Notes under the pieces: generated by a model
Told to the model about the DNA's origin: nothing
Databases searched by the model: none
What the model saw: only the letters and a program-made list of their open reading frames with translations
In this document: positions 1-7,507 of the stretch, in pieces
How the letters are laid out: each line of letters starts with the position of its first letter
Position numbering within the stretch: position 1 is the stretch's first letter
Made by a program: the position numbers and the translations under genes
DNA from: Collinsella sp.
GTDB lineage: Bacteria > Actinomycetota > Coriobacteriia > Coriobacteriales > Coriobacteriaceae
Assembly (NCBI GenBank): GCA_019419545.1
Contig: DXZT01000020.1
Span: 1 to 59,042, forward strand
DNA: 59,042 nt
Reading direction: 5' to 3'

Positions 1-55
1 GAGCACAACCTTGCCAAGGTTGGGGTCGCGGGTTCGAGCCCCGTTGTCCGCTCCA
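1..55 (+). tRNA. tRNA-Gly(GCC), 5' end outside the window
   Basis: The anticodon arm (loop TTGCCAA, anticodon GCC), the T arm with GGTTCGAGCCCC, the acceptor half TGTCCGC, discriminator T and an encoded CCA (53-55) are visible. The D arm is cut by the window edge. The 55 bases are identical to 2278-2332 of the complete tRNA-Gly downstream. Confidence 0.93.
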
Positions 56-63
56 ACTATCTT

Positions 64-90
64 ACGCGGTTCTAACGAACCGCGTTTTTT
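64..90 (+). terminator. Rho-independent terminator after tRNA-Gly
   Basis: A perfect 9-bp stem ACGCGGTTC (64-72) / GAACCGCGT (77-85) with loop TAAC runs into a T tract. It ends the tRNA transcript. Confidence 0.9.
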
Positions 91-104
91 GTTGACGCTG
101 CGCG

Positions 105-210
105 AGCCCCGGGCACCCCATCTTGCCCCTCAATCGTCGGTCGCGTACATAAAGTACGCTTCCCTCCTCTTTCGCGGCAACCTGGGGCACCCGGAGCCCG
201 CTCGCTGTCG
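105..210. repeat. Imperfect inverted repeat in a 300-base gap
   Basis: The 91-391 gap holds no gene I can support. It contains a hairpin core GCGTAC / GTACGC (143-148 / 154-159), flanked further out by arms that pair in part (CCCCATCTTGCC with GGCAACCTGGGG). An open frame runs through it in phase with the glucosidase, but it has no ribosome binding site and looks nothing like GH13. Confidence 0.45.
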
Positions 211-391
211 TGGCCGGGAAAGTGGGTCTTCCGTTCTTTTCACTAATCGGTCGATTCGTCCCAGGAGGCTTGAACCCGAGAGGGGGCGATCGTTTTGGGG
301 CGTGGCTGTGGCGTTGTTTGTCGCGAATGTCCGCTTTGGGCGTATCATCGTGGGCATCTCGCATAATCTCGTTGCAAGGGAGATACGCCCC

Positions 392-2125
392 ATGGCTACA
401 GAAAAGACTTCTTCGCGCTCATGGATGTCCGATGCCGCGATCTATCAGATCTACCCGCGCTCGTTTAAGGATTCGACTGGTTCGGGTCTGGGCGATATCG
501 CGGGCATTACCCAGCAGATGGACTATCTTGAGCGACTGGGTATCGAGGCCATCTGGCTGAGCCCGTTTTACCCATCGCCTCTTGTCGATGGCGGCTATGA
601 TGTGGCGGACTACTGCGATGTCGACCCGCGTCTCGGCTCGCTTGACGACTTCGATGACATGATCGCTGCGGCTCACGCGCGCGGCATCAAGGTCATCGTC
701 GACATCGTGCCCAACCATTCATCCAACCAGCACCCCTGGTTCAAAGCCGCTCTTGCCGCCGGCCCCGGATCGCCCGAGCGCGCCCGTTATATCTTCCGCG
801 ATGGTCGCGGCGAGCATGGCGAGCTGCCTCCCACCAATTGGAATGCCAACTTTGGCGGCCCCGCATGGACGCGTGTTGCGGACGGTCAGTGGTATCTGCA
901 CATGTTTACGCCCGAGCAACCGGACTTTGGCTGGTCATGCCCCGAGGTTCATGCGCTCTTTTGCGACGTCCTGGCGTTTTGGAGCGATCGAGGCGTCGAC
1001 GGCTTTCGCATTGATGTGGCGCAGGGTCTCGCCAAGGATCTCGACCGCGATGACCTCGACCGGTGGCATCTCGCCGAGGGCGATGACATGGTTGACGACG
1101 GCACCCATCCGCTGTGGGACCGCAATGAGGTCCACGAGATCTATCGCGAGTGGCGCCGCGTGTTCGACCGCTATAATCCGCCGCGCAGTGCCGTTGCCGA
1201 GGCGTGGGTGCTGCCCGAGCGCCAGTATCTCTATGCGCGTCCCAGCGAGCTTGGCCAGACATTCAACTTTGAGTTTGCCAAGGCCACTTGGACCTATGAT
1301 GACATGCACACTGCAATCGAGAAGGGCTTGAAGGCAGCCGTCGAATCCGATTCCGCCTCGACCTGGGTACTCTCCAACCACGACGTGCCGCGCGTGGCGA
1401 CACGCTATGCCCTGCCGCAAATCAAGGCGACGCGCTACCACCAGATTGCGCTCGACTGGCTCTTACGCGACGGGTTGTCTTATGACGAGGACCGTGAACT
1501 CGGCGAGCGCCGCGCGCGGGCGGCCCTTTTGCTTGAACTGGCGCTTCCGGGCTCGGCATACGTGTATCAGGGTGAGGAGCTCGGCCTTTTTGAGGTGGCT
1601 GATATCCCGTGGGCTGCACTCGAAGACCCTACTGCGACCAATACGCACGGACCGAAGCGTGAGAAGGGGCGCGACGGCTGTCGTGTGCCCCTGCCGTGGG
1701 TGGCGGCGGACGATCCCGCGCATGGCGGATCGTTTGGGTTTTCGCCGGCAGACGCCGACGCGGCGCCCCATCTGCCGCAGCCTGCATGGTTTTCCGATTA
1801 TGCTGCCGATAGGGAAGAAGTGGACCCGACATCGATGCTTGCGCTCTATCGTGACGCCCTCTGGCTGCGGCGCAAGCTGCGCGGGTGCGCCAACGATCTT
1901 GCGTGGCTCGATCTTGACGGGCGCACCGGTCTTGCGGATGGTGCCGAGGGCGCTGAGGGCGGCGTCATCGCCTATCGCCGCGATAACGGCTGGGCGTGTG
2001 TGACGAACTTCGGTGCAGCACCCGTGGAGCTGCCGGCGGGCAGGGTCCTGCTCACCTCATCACCGCTTGCAGACGGCAGGCTCGCGCAGGACAGCTCTGC
2101 CTGGATCATGCTCGGTGAGATGTAG
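392..2125 (+). CDS. GH13 alpha-glucosidase / oligo-1,6-glucosidase-like
   Basis: This is a cytoplasmic glycoside hydrolase of about 577 residues, a normal length for oligo-1,6-glucosidase or alpha-glucosidase; no signal peptide is seen. The GH13 signature regions are present: DIVPNHSS (region I), DGFRID with nucleophile Asp208, AVAEAW with acid/base Glu270, and SNHD with Asp331. It probably releases glucose from short alpha-glucans, isomaltose or sucrose-like oligosaccharides; trehalose-type specificity cannot be excluded. The frame is open back to base 11, but I chose ATG 392 because AAGGGAG lies at 376-382 and family homology begins just inside (YQIYPRSF). It stands alone between two tRNA-Gly copies with no sugar transporter beside it. 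Confidence 0.9.
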   Translation: MATEKTSSRSWMSDAAIYQIYPRSFKDSTGSGLGDIAGITQQMDYLERLGIEAIWLSPFYPSPLVDGGYDVADYCDVDPRLGSLDDFDDMIAAAHARGIKVIVDIVPNHSSNQHPWFKAALAAGPGSPERARYIFRDGRGEHGELPPTNWNANFGGPAWTRVADGQWYLHMFTPEQPDFGWSCPEVHALFCDVLAFWSDRGVDGFRIDVAQGLAKDLDRDDLDRWHLAEGDDMVDDGTHPLWDRNEVHEIYREWRRVFDRYNPPRSAVAEAWVLPERQYLYARPSELGQTFNFEFAKATWTYDDMHTAIEKGLKAAVESDSASTWVLSNHDVPRVATRYALPQIKATRYHQIALDWLLRDGLSYDEDRELGERRARAALLLELALPGSAYVYQGEELGLFEVADIPWAALEDPTATNTHGPKREKGRDGCRVPLPWVAADDPAHGGSFGFSPADADAAPHLPQPAWFSDYAADREEVDPTSMLALYRDALWLRRKLRGCANDLAWLDLDGRTGLADGAEGAEGGVIAYRRDNGWACVTNFGAAPVELPAGRVLLTSSPLADGRLAQDSSAWIMLGEM

Positions 2126-2215
2126 GGGCATCTCGCTGCGAGCCTGCGTTTGTTCGCGCCTTCGTGACGACTGATGCCCTCGCGAGAGCGTCGCAAAACT
2201 TTTCAAAAAAAGTTC

Positions 2216-2244
2216 TTGCATAGGATGCGGGCATCAAGTAAGAT
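2216..2244 (+). promoter_or_regulatory. Promoter of the tRNA-Gly/tRNA-Val pair
   Basis: TTGCAT (2216-2221), a 17-base spacer and TAAGAT (2239-2244) lie 12 bases before the mature tRNA-Gly, a good sigma-70-type arrangement. Confidence 0.65.
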
Positions 2245-2256
2245 TAATCCTCGTAA

Positions 2257-2332
2257 GCGGACATGGCTCAGTTGGTAGAGCACAACCTTGCCAAGGTTGG
2301 GGTCGCGGGTTCGAGCCCCGTTGTCCGCTCCA
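2257..2332 (+). tRNA. tRNA-Gly(GCC)
   Basis: The complete 76-nt cloverleaf has acceptor GCGGACA/TGTCCGC, D arm GCTC/GAGC, anticodon stem CAACC/GGTTG with loop TTGCCAA, T stem CGGG/CCCG, discriminator T and encoded CCA. Its last 55 bases duplicate the tRNA at the left edge of the window. Confidence 0.97.
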
Positions 2333-2335
2333 TTT

Positions 2336-2410
2336 GGGCGTTTAGCTCAGGGGGAGAGCGCTTCCCTGACACGGAAGAGGTCAGAAGTTCAAATCTTCTA
2401 ACGCCCACCA
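2336..2410 (+). tRNA. tRNA-Val(GAC)
   Basis: The acceptor stem GGGCGTT/AACGCCC, D arm GCTC/GAGC, anticodon stem CTTCC/GGAAG with loop CTGACAC (anticodon GAC), T stem AGAAG/CTTCT and encoded CCA are all present. It starts three bases after tRNA-Gly and must share its transcript. Confidence 0.97.
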
Positions 2411-2418
2411 AATGTTCG

Positions 2419-2456
2419 CAGCTCAGAGGCTATGTCCTCTGAGCTGTTTTGTTTTG
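2419..2456 (+). terminator. Rho-independent terminator of the tRNA pair
   Basis: An 11-bp perfect stem CAGCTCAGAGG / CCTCTGAGCTG with a 6-base loop is followed by TTTTGTTTT. Confidence 0.92.
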
Positions 2457-2765
2457 CTACCAAGCACGCCGTCAAATATGCCAGCAAATATTGATCCAAG
2501 GTCCCCGTAGAGGTGCCGGCAGGTTGCATACGTCCTGGCCGACCGTGACCGCAACATGTTGGTCAAGCATAATCTTTTGGATTCTTTTGGCGTGAGCGGC
2601 TTGGTTTTGGTAGGATTTGTCAGCGGCTTGACTAAGGGGGTTTTATAACTGCCATGCAGGTAGCCGTGTTGGTAACGTTTTACCGACTTGCCAAGAACCC
2701 CTTATAATTAATGGGTCTGCAAAATGCCTAATTGCTTTGACCTGCTGAACCCCTATTTTTTGTTT
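2457..2765 (+). other. Gene-free region with a folded segment upstream of nrdD
   Basis: I see no gene here. Bases 2634-2703 can form a three-way junction: an outer stem AAGGGGG(TT) with (AA)CCCCTT, and an inner stem GTTGGTAA / TTACCGAC (2669-2676 / 2681-2688, one G-U pair). A possible promoter, TTTACC (2679-2684) with TATAAT (2703-2708), overlaps its right half, so the structure may instead be an operator. No match to a riboswitch core that I recognise. Confidence 0.35.
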
Positions 2766-2795
2766 TTGACCAAAAAAAAAAATACAGGATATAGA
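2766..2795 (+). promoter_or_regulatory. Likely nrdD promoter
   Basis: TTGACC (2766-2771), an 18-base spacer containing an A11 run, and TATAGA (2790-2795) form a strong promoter. Transcription from it would give a leader of about 220 nt before nrdD. I found no convincing NrdR box. Confidence 0.6.
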
Positions 2796-2800
2796 TGCGT

Positions 2801-3022
2801 CTTTGTCGTATGATAGATGGCGGACAGAGAACGAAGACCTTAACTGCCTCTTTTGAACGTGCCCTTGAGCCGCTTGATCGGCTCCAGGGAATGTCCGCAT
2901 GGAGGCTTATGGTTTATCGAGAACACAGATTGCGCGACGGCGCCGCAAGACAGGGGCAAGCCCTGCCGGGTATCGTTTGGCTCTGAAGCGCGATGAGGCT
3001 ACGATGCGAAAGAGGCAAGAGG
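2801..3022 (+). promoter_or_regulatory. Structured 5' leader of nrdD, possible pseudoknot
   Basis: The leader has a central hairpin (CCCT-GAGCCG 2862-2872 with CGGCTC-AGGG 2879-2889, loop CTTGAT), enclosed by GCGGACA (2820-2826) pairing with TGTCCGC (2892-2898). GCCTC (2846-2850) inside this stem can pair with GAGGC (2902-2906) outside it, which would be an H-type pseudoknot. A further small hairpin (CAGGG/CCCTG) precedes nrdD. A 63-codon frame at 2795-2986 has no ribosome binding site and no recognisable content. Confidence 0.4.
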
Positions 3023-5245
3023 ATGAAGATCATCAAGCGCAGCGGCACCGAGGTTGTCTTTGACATCGATAAGATCGTCAATGCCATCCGCGCCGCAAAC
3101 TTGGAGGTCGAGGAGAGCTCTCGTCTTACCGACCGCCAGGTGGTTTACGCGGCGCAAAACGTCGCCGAGGCATGCGAGAACGCGGGCCACACTGTTTCGG
3201 TCGAGGAGATTCAGGATTTGGTCGAGGACGAGATCATGCGTCTCGACTGCTACGAGGTTGCCCGCCACTACATCATCTATCGCTATGTTCAGAGCCTGAA
3301 GCGCCAGAAGAACACGACCGATGACAAGATCCTGTCGCTGATCGAGTGCAATAACGAAGAGGTCAAGCAGGAGAACTCCAACAAGAACCCGACCGTCAAT
3401 TCCGTTCAGCGTGACTACATGGCCGGCGAGATCTCCAAGGACCTGACTCAGCGTGTGCTGCTGCCTCAAGAGATCGTGGATGCCCATAATGAGGGCCTGA
3501 TCCATTTCCACGATTCGGATTACTTTGCTCAGCACATGCACAACTGCGACCTGGTGAACCTGGAGGACATGCTCCAGAACGGCACCGTTATCTCGGGCAC
3601 GCTGATCGAGAAGCCGCACAGCTTCTCGACCGCCTGCAACATCGCGACGCAGATTATCGCTCAGGTTGCTTCCTCCCAGTACGGCGGCCAGTCGATTTCG
3701 CTGACCCATCTTGCCCCGTTTGTTGAGGTGAGCCGTCAGAAGATTCGCGGCGAGGTCGCCCGCGAGCTCGAGGAGCTCGGCGTTTCCGCATCTCCCGAAA
3801 AGGTCCGCGAGGTTGTTGAGGATCGCCTGCGCGATGAGATTCGTCGCGGCGTCCAGACGATTCAGTATCAGGTCGTGACCCTTATGACCACCAATGGCCA
3901 GGCGCCGTTCGTGACGGTCTTTATGTATCTTAACGAGGCCCGTACGCCTCAGGAGAAGCACGACCTTGCCATGATCGTGGAGGAGACGCTTCGCCAGCGC
4001 TACGAGGGCGTTAAGAACGAGGCCGGCGTTTGGATTACCCCGGCATTCCCCAAGCTCATCTATGTACTCGAGGACGATAACGTTCACGAGGATTCCCCGT
4101 ACTTCTACCTGACCCAGCTGGCTGCCAAGTGCACCGCCAAGCGCATGGTTCCCGACTACATCTCCGAGAAGAAGATGCGCGAGCTCAAGCTGTCGAAGGG
4201 CGAGACCGCCGGCAACGGCGATTGCTATACCTGCATGGGCTGCCGCAGCTTCTTGACGCCCGACCGCTCGGGCAACGGTTTTAACAACGTTGCCAACGCG
4301 CTGAACTACGACCCGAACAAGCCCAAGTACTATGGTCGCTTTAACCAGGGCGTCGTGACCATCAACCTGCCTGATGTCGCACTGAGCTCGCATCAGGACA
4401 TGGACAAGTTCTGGAAGATCTTCGACGAGCGCCTTGAGCTGTGCCACCGCGCCCTGCTGTGCCGTCATGAGCGTCTGATGGGTACGCTTTCTGACGCCGC
4501 ACCGATTCTTTGGCAGTACGGTGCCCTCGCCCGTCTGAAGAAGGGCGAGACGATCGACAAGCTACTCGTGGGCGGTTACTCCACCATTAGTCTGGGTTAT
4601 GCCGGCCTGTATGAGTGCGTCAAGTACATGACGGGCCACAGCCACACCGAGAAGGAGGGCACGCCCTTTGCCATGGCCGTCATGCAGCGCATGAACGACA
4701 AGTGCGCCGAGTGGAAGGCCGAAAGCGATATTGACTTCTCGCTGTACGGTACCCCGCTTGAGTCGACGACCTACAAGTTCGCCAAGTGCCTGCAGCGTCG
4801 TTTTGGCATCATCCCGGGCGTGACGGACAAGGGCTACATCACCAACAGCTACCACGTCCACGTGTCCGAGGAGATCGACGCATTCGACAAGCTTAAGTTT
4901 GAGGGTATGTTCCAGCAGCTTTCGCCGGGCGGTGCCATCTCCTACGTCGAGGTTCCCAACATGCAGGACAACCTCAAGGCTGTCATTCGCGTGATGCAGT
5001 ACATCTACGACAACATCATGTACGCCGAGCTCAACACCAAGAGCGATTATTGCCAGGTGTGCGGCTACGACGGTGAGATTAAGATTGTCGAGGATGACGG
5101 CAAGCTGGTGTGGGAGTGCCCCAACTGCGGCAATCGTGACCAGGAGAAGATGAATGTCGCCCGTCGCACGTGCGGTTACATCGGTACCCAGTTCTGGAAC
5201 CAGGGTCGAACCGAGGAGATCCGCGACCGCGTGCTGCATCTCTAA
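3023..5245 (+). CDS. nrdD: Anaerobic (class III) ribonucleoside-triphosphate reductase
   Basis: The 740-residue catalytic subunit reduces NTPs to dNTPs under strict anoxia with a glycyl radical, using formate as reductant in the known enzymes. Residues 1-90 form the ATP-cone (KRSGTEVVFDIDKIV), the dATP/ATP sensor. The large barrel follows. Near the C terminus CQVCG and CPNCG form the zinc site, and RRTCGYIG holds the radical glycine (about Gly718). I chose ATG 3023, preceded by AGAGG seven bases upstream, over the in-frame ATG at 2993 because homology starts at MKIIKRSG. The activase nrdG follows, separated by 430 bases of palindromic repeat, which is unusual for a pair normally nearly adjacent. 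Confidence 0.97.
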   Translation: MKIIKRSGTEVVFDIDKIVNAIRAANLEVEESSRLTDRQVVYAAQNVAEACENAGHTVSVEEIQDLVEDEIMRLDCYEVARHYIIYRYVQSLKRQKNTTDDKILSLIECNNEEVKQENSNKNPTVNSVQRDYMAGEISKDLTQRVLLPQEIVDAHNEGLIHFHDSDYFAQHMHNCDLVNLEDMLQNGTVISGTLIEKPHSFSTACNIATQIIAQVASSQYGGQSISLTHLAPFVEVSRQKIRGEVARELEELGVSASPEKVREVVEDRLRDEIRRGVQTIQYQVVTLMTTNGQAPFVTVFMYLNEARTPQEKHDLAMIVEETLRQRYEGVKNEAGVWITPAFPKLIYVLEDDNVHEDSPYFYLTQLAAKCTAKRMVPDYISEKKMRELKLSKGETAGNGDCYTCMGCRSFLTPDRSGNGFNNVANALNYDPNKPKYYGRFNQGVVTINLPDVALSSHQDMDKFWKIFDERLELCHRALLCRHERLMGTLSDAAPILWQYGALARLKKGETIDKLLVGGYSTISLGYAGLYECVKYMTGHSHTEKEGTPFAMAVMQRMNDKCAEWKAESDIDFSLYGTPLESTTYKFAKCLQRRFGIIPGVTDKGYITNSYHVHVSEEIDAFDKLKFEGMFQQLSPGGAISYVEVPNMQDNLKAVIRVMQYIYDNIMYAELNTKSDYCQVCGYDGEIKIVEDDGKLVWECPNCGNRDQEKMNVARRTCGYIGTQFWNQGRTEEIRDRVLHL

Positions 5246-5256
5246 TAACCATCCCA

Positions 5257-5394
5257 GGCCGCCCCGTAGCGAGGCCCCGGACCTTTACTCGCTATTTCGG
5301 ACAGTCCTGGCTCACGACGGAGGCGCCACTGGCGCCTCCTGTTCGTGCGGAACTTATATCGAGCAAAGGTCCGGGGCCTCGCTACGGGGCGGCC
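5257..5394. repeat. 138-bp near-perfect palindromic element
   Basis: Two 35-base arms (5257-5291 and 5360-5394) are inverted copies with one mismatch; the core is GCCCCGTAGCGAGGCCCCGG. A second nested hairpin, GGAGGCGCCA / TGGCGCCTCC (5319-5328 / 5330-5339), sits at the centre, flanked by CACGA/TCGTG. The element could fold end to end as one hairpin or cruciform. There is no coding content or T tract. It looks like a REP/MITE-type unit inserted between nrdD and nrdG. Confidence 0.8.
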
Positions 5395-5571
5395 AAGTTG
5401 ACGTAGCTGAGATGCAGCATGAGGCCTGCTCACTCCTCGAAGTTCTTAGTGGAATTGAGTTGACTTGCAACAGCGCTTTGCTTGTGAAGTTGGTTGAGCT
5501 GCAACTCAGTATTTATTAGACCTCGAACCCTATACTCGATGTTCGCTTCGTTCACCGAGTATCGCTCGCGA

Positions 5572-5661
5572 GGGGTCTGGAGTATATCGTCCCGCCCGCA
5601 GTTCTGCAGCGAGCGCAGCGAGCGAAGCTGTTTGAGGACGGGATGATATACTCCAGACCCC
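5572..5661. repeat. Second inverted repeat just before nrdG
   Basis: The 23-base arms (5572-5594 and 5639-5661) are inverted with one mismatch and start GGGGTCTGGAGTATATC. The interior contains short GCGAGCG repeats (5610-5626). A weaker inverted pair, ATACTCG / CGAGTAT, lies just upstream (5532-5561). The right arm ends 14 bases before the nrdG start, so the hairpin would sit in the 5' UTR close to its ribosome binding site. Confidence 0.75.
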
Positions 5662-5675
5662 CAGAAAGGTTACCT

Positions 5676-6257
5676 ATGAACTACGCGAACATTAAGTATT
5701 TCGACATTGCTGATGGAGAAGGCGTTCGTACTTCTCTGTTTGTGAGTGGGTGCCGTCGTGGGTGCAAGAATTGCTTTAACTCTGTCGCGTGGGACTTTGC
5801 TGCGGGCGAGCCGTTCGATCGTGCCGTCGAGGACAAGATTATCGAGAGCCTCGATCATCCCTTTATCGATGGCTTGACGATTCTGGGCGGCGAGCCTATG
5901 GAGCCCGAGAACCAGGCGGGGCTTGTTGACTTTATCGAACGCGTGCGTGCGGCCTATCCTGCAGGGTCGGGCAAGACCATTTGGTGCTTTACCGGCGACG
6001 TGCTCGAGGAGCTTATGCCGGGTGGTCGTCACCATACCGAGGCGACGGACCGTATCCTTGCCTGCCTCGATATGTTGGTGGATGGCCCGTTTGTTCAGGA
6101 TCTGTACGATATCTCATTGCGCTTTAGGGGCTCGAGTAACCAGCGTGTGATCGATATGAACGCTACGCGCGACCGCGCTGTGCGTGAGGGCGTTGCGCTT
6201 TGCGACGCTGTGGAGCTTTGGCGGGACGATCCGGTCTATTCGACCCATACTATGTAG
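5676..6257 (+). CDS. nrdG: Anaerobic ribonucleotide reductase activating protein
   Basis: This 193-residue radical SAM activase generates the glycyl radical on NrdD from S-adenosylmethionine. The 4Fe-4S cluster ligands are Cys26, Cys30 and Cys33 in GCRRGCKNC (CxxxCxxC), preceded by DGEGVRTSLFVSG, which is typical of glycyl-radical activases; LGGEPM is the SAM-contacting GGE motif. I chose ATG 5676 with AAAGG 8 bases upstream over the in-frame ATG at 5643, which lies inside the upstream inverted repeat. It is likely co-regulated with nrdD, or expressed from its own promoter within the repeat region. Confidence 0.95.
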   Translation: MNYANIKYFDIADGEGVRTSLFVSGCRRGCKNCFNSVAWDFAAGEPFDRAVEDKIIESLDHPFIDGLTILGGEPMEPENQAGLVDFIERVRAAYPAGSGKTIWCFTGDVLEELMPGGRHHTEATDRILACLDMLVDGPFVQDLYDISLRFRGSSNQRVIDMNATRDRAVREGVALCDAVELWRDDPVYSTHTM

Positions 6258-6323
6258 CTTGTGGCCGATGCCAAAGGGCGTGGTACCATAGCGCGAACGT
6301 GAAATCGGAAAAGTGAGGCCCAG

Positions 6324-6881
6324 ATGGTCGATCAGGAAAAAGTCGAGGCCGCCATTAAGCTGTTGCTTGAGGGCATAGGCGAGGACCCAACTCGTGAGGG
6401 CCTGCTGGAGACCCCGGCGCGCGTTGCCCGTATGTATGGTGAGATCGCCGGCGGTATGGATCAGAGTGCCGAGGAGCACCTGTCCAAAACCTTTGCCGTC
6501 GCTTCGAACGACTTGGTTATCGAGCGCGACATCACGTTCTACTCGCTGTGCGAACATCATCTGCTGCCGTTTTATGGCAAGGCCGCCATTGGTTATATCC
6601 CCAACGGCCGTGTCGCAGGGCTCTCTAAGCTTGCCCGCACGGTTGAGGTCTACGCCCGTCGTCTGCAGCTGCAGGAGCAGCTGTGCGCACAGGTTGCCGA
6701 TGCCCTCATGGAGTATCTCGCTCCCCAGGGAGCGATTGTGCTCATGGAGGCTGAGCATATGTGCATGACCATGCGCGGCGTGCAAAAGCCTGGCACCAAG
6801 ACCGTGACGCTCGCTCGCCGCGGCGTCTTTGAGACCGATCCCGCGCTCGAGGAGCGGTTCTTTAGGATGCTGGGCCGTTAG
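6324..6881 (+). CDS. folE: GTP cyclohydrolase I
   Basis: The 185-residue enzyme converts GTP to 7,8-dihydroneopterin triphosphate, the first step of tetrahydrofolate synthesis. The zinc ligands are visible: Cys76 and His79 in the CEHHLLPF motif, and Cys147 in HMCMTMRG. The length matches the compact bacterial form. It opens a three-gene run with an HD hydrolase, whose ATG lies two bases past the folE stop, and folB. Together they cover the first pterin steps. The start ATG follows a GTGAGG ribosome binding site. Confidence 0.96.
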   Translation: MVDQEKVEAAIKLLLEGIGEDPTREGLLETPARVARMYGEIAGGMDQSAEEHLSKTFAVASNDLVIERDITFYSLCEHHLLPFYGKAAIGYIPNGRVAGLSKLARTVEVYARRLQLQEQLCAQVADALMEYLAPQGAIVLMEAEHMCMTMRGVQKPGTKTVTLARRGVFETDPALEERFFRMLGR

Positions 6882-6882
6882 C

Positions 6883-7464
6883 ATGAGGGTCGTCAACGAC
6901 TTTACATCGAAGACCGATGAGGGGACGCCGCGTCGCGGCTTCATGGCTTCGGGCCTGGCCCCCTTTGATGCCATGCCTCGCATTGATTACATTTGTGCCA
7001 ACGGGCTGTTTCGGCGGCACCTGGGCAACATTGCGCAGTTGGAATCGGGGCGCATCTTCTGCCGCCACGGTATTGACCATCTGCTCGATGTCGCTCGCAT
7101 TATGTGGATCAAGAATCTCGAGGAACAGCTCGAATTTGACCGCGAGGTCATCTACGCCACGGCACTTCTTCACGATATCGGCAAAGATGAACAGTATGAA
7201 TCGGGTATATCCCATGATGTTGCAAGCGAACGCGTCGCTGATGCGATTCTCGGCGGCATGCCCGATGATGTGGCGTTTGAGCCGGCCGATGCCGCAGCCA
7301 TTAAGACGGCCATTCTGGGCCATCGAAAGCTGCGCGTGAACAGCCAACCGCTTGAGCGTCTGCTCTATGCGGCCGATAAAGCGTCGCGCGCCTGCTTTGC
7401 ATGCCCCGCGCGCAATGCTTGCAACTGGAGCGATGATAAAAAGAACCTGTCGATTCGCGTGTAG
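6883..7464 (+). CDS. HD-domain phosphohydrolase in the folate cluster
   Basis: This 193-residue protein has an HD metal-binding signature: His62/His66 in RHGIDHLLDVAR, then His97-Asp98 in LLHDIGKDE, and a late Asp in YAADKASR. The C terminus has a Cys cluster, CFACPARNAC. HD proteins hydrolyse phosphomonoesters, phosphodiesters or nucleoside triphosphates; the substrate cannot be read from sequence. Its position between folE and folB, starting two bases after the folE stop, suggests translational coupling. By inference it may remove phosphates from dihydroneopterin triphosphate, a step whose enzyme is often unassigned. I chose ATG 6883 because upstream in-frame starts lie inside folE. Confidence 0.8.
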   Translation: MRVVNDFTSKTDEGTPRRGFMASGLAPFDAMPRIDYICANGLFRRHLGNIAQLESGRIFCRHGIDHLLDVARIMWIKNLEEQLEFDREVIYATALLHDIGKDEQYESGISHDVASERVADAILGGMPDDVAFEPADAAAIKTAILGHRKLRVNSQPLERLLYAADKASRACFACPARNACNWSDDKKNLSIRV

Positions 7465-7507
7465 TTAGTTTGCGCGGTCGGGGTTCTAAACGAAGGAGAC
7501 GATCGCG

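Noticed and set aside
11..391. 127 extra N-terminal codons in frame with the glucosidase
   Set aside because: They run through a tRNA and its terminator, and a proper ribosome site and family start occur at 392.
2795..2986. 63-codon frame in the nrdD leader
   Set aside because: No Shine-Dalgarno, no recognisable sequence, and it overlaps the structured leader elements.
2760..3022. Adenosylcobalamin riboswitch or NrdR box upstream of nrdD
   Set aside because: I looked for the B12 box and for the ACACTATATCTAGTGT-like NrdR consensus and found no acceptable match.
2999..4468. 489-codon open frame antisense to nrdD
   Set aside because: It is the mirror of a codon-biased high-GC gene, has no ribosome site or family similarity, and lies wholly over a certain gene.
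5154..5519. 121-codon plus-strand frame over the nrdD end and the palindrome
   Set aside because: It consists of out-of-frame nrdD plus repeat sequence and has no ribosome site.
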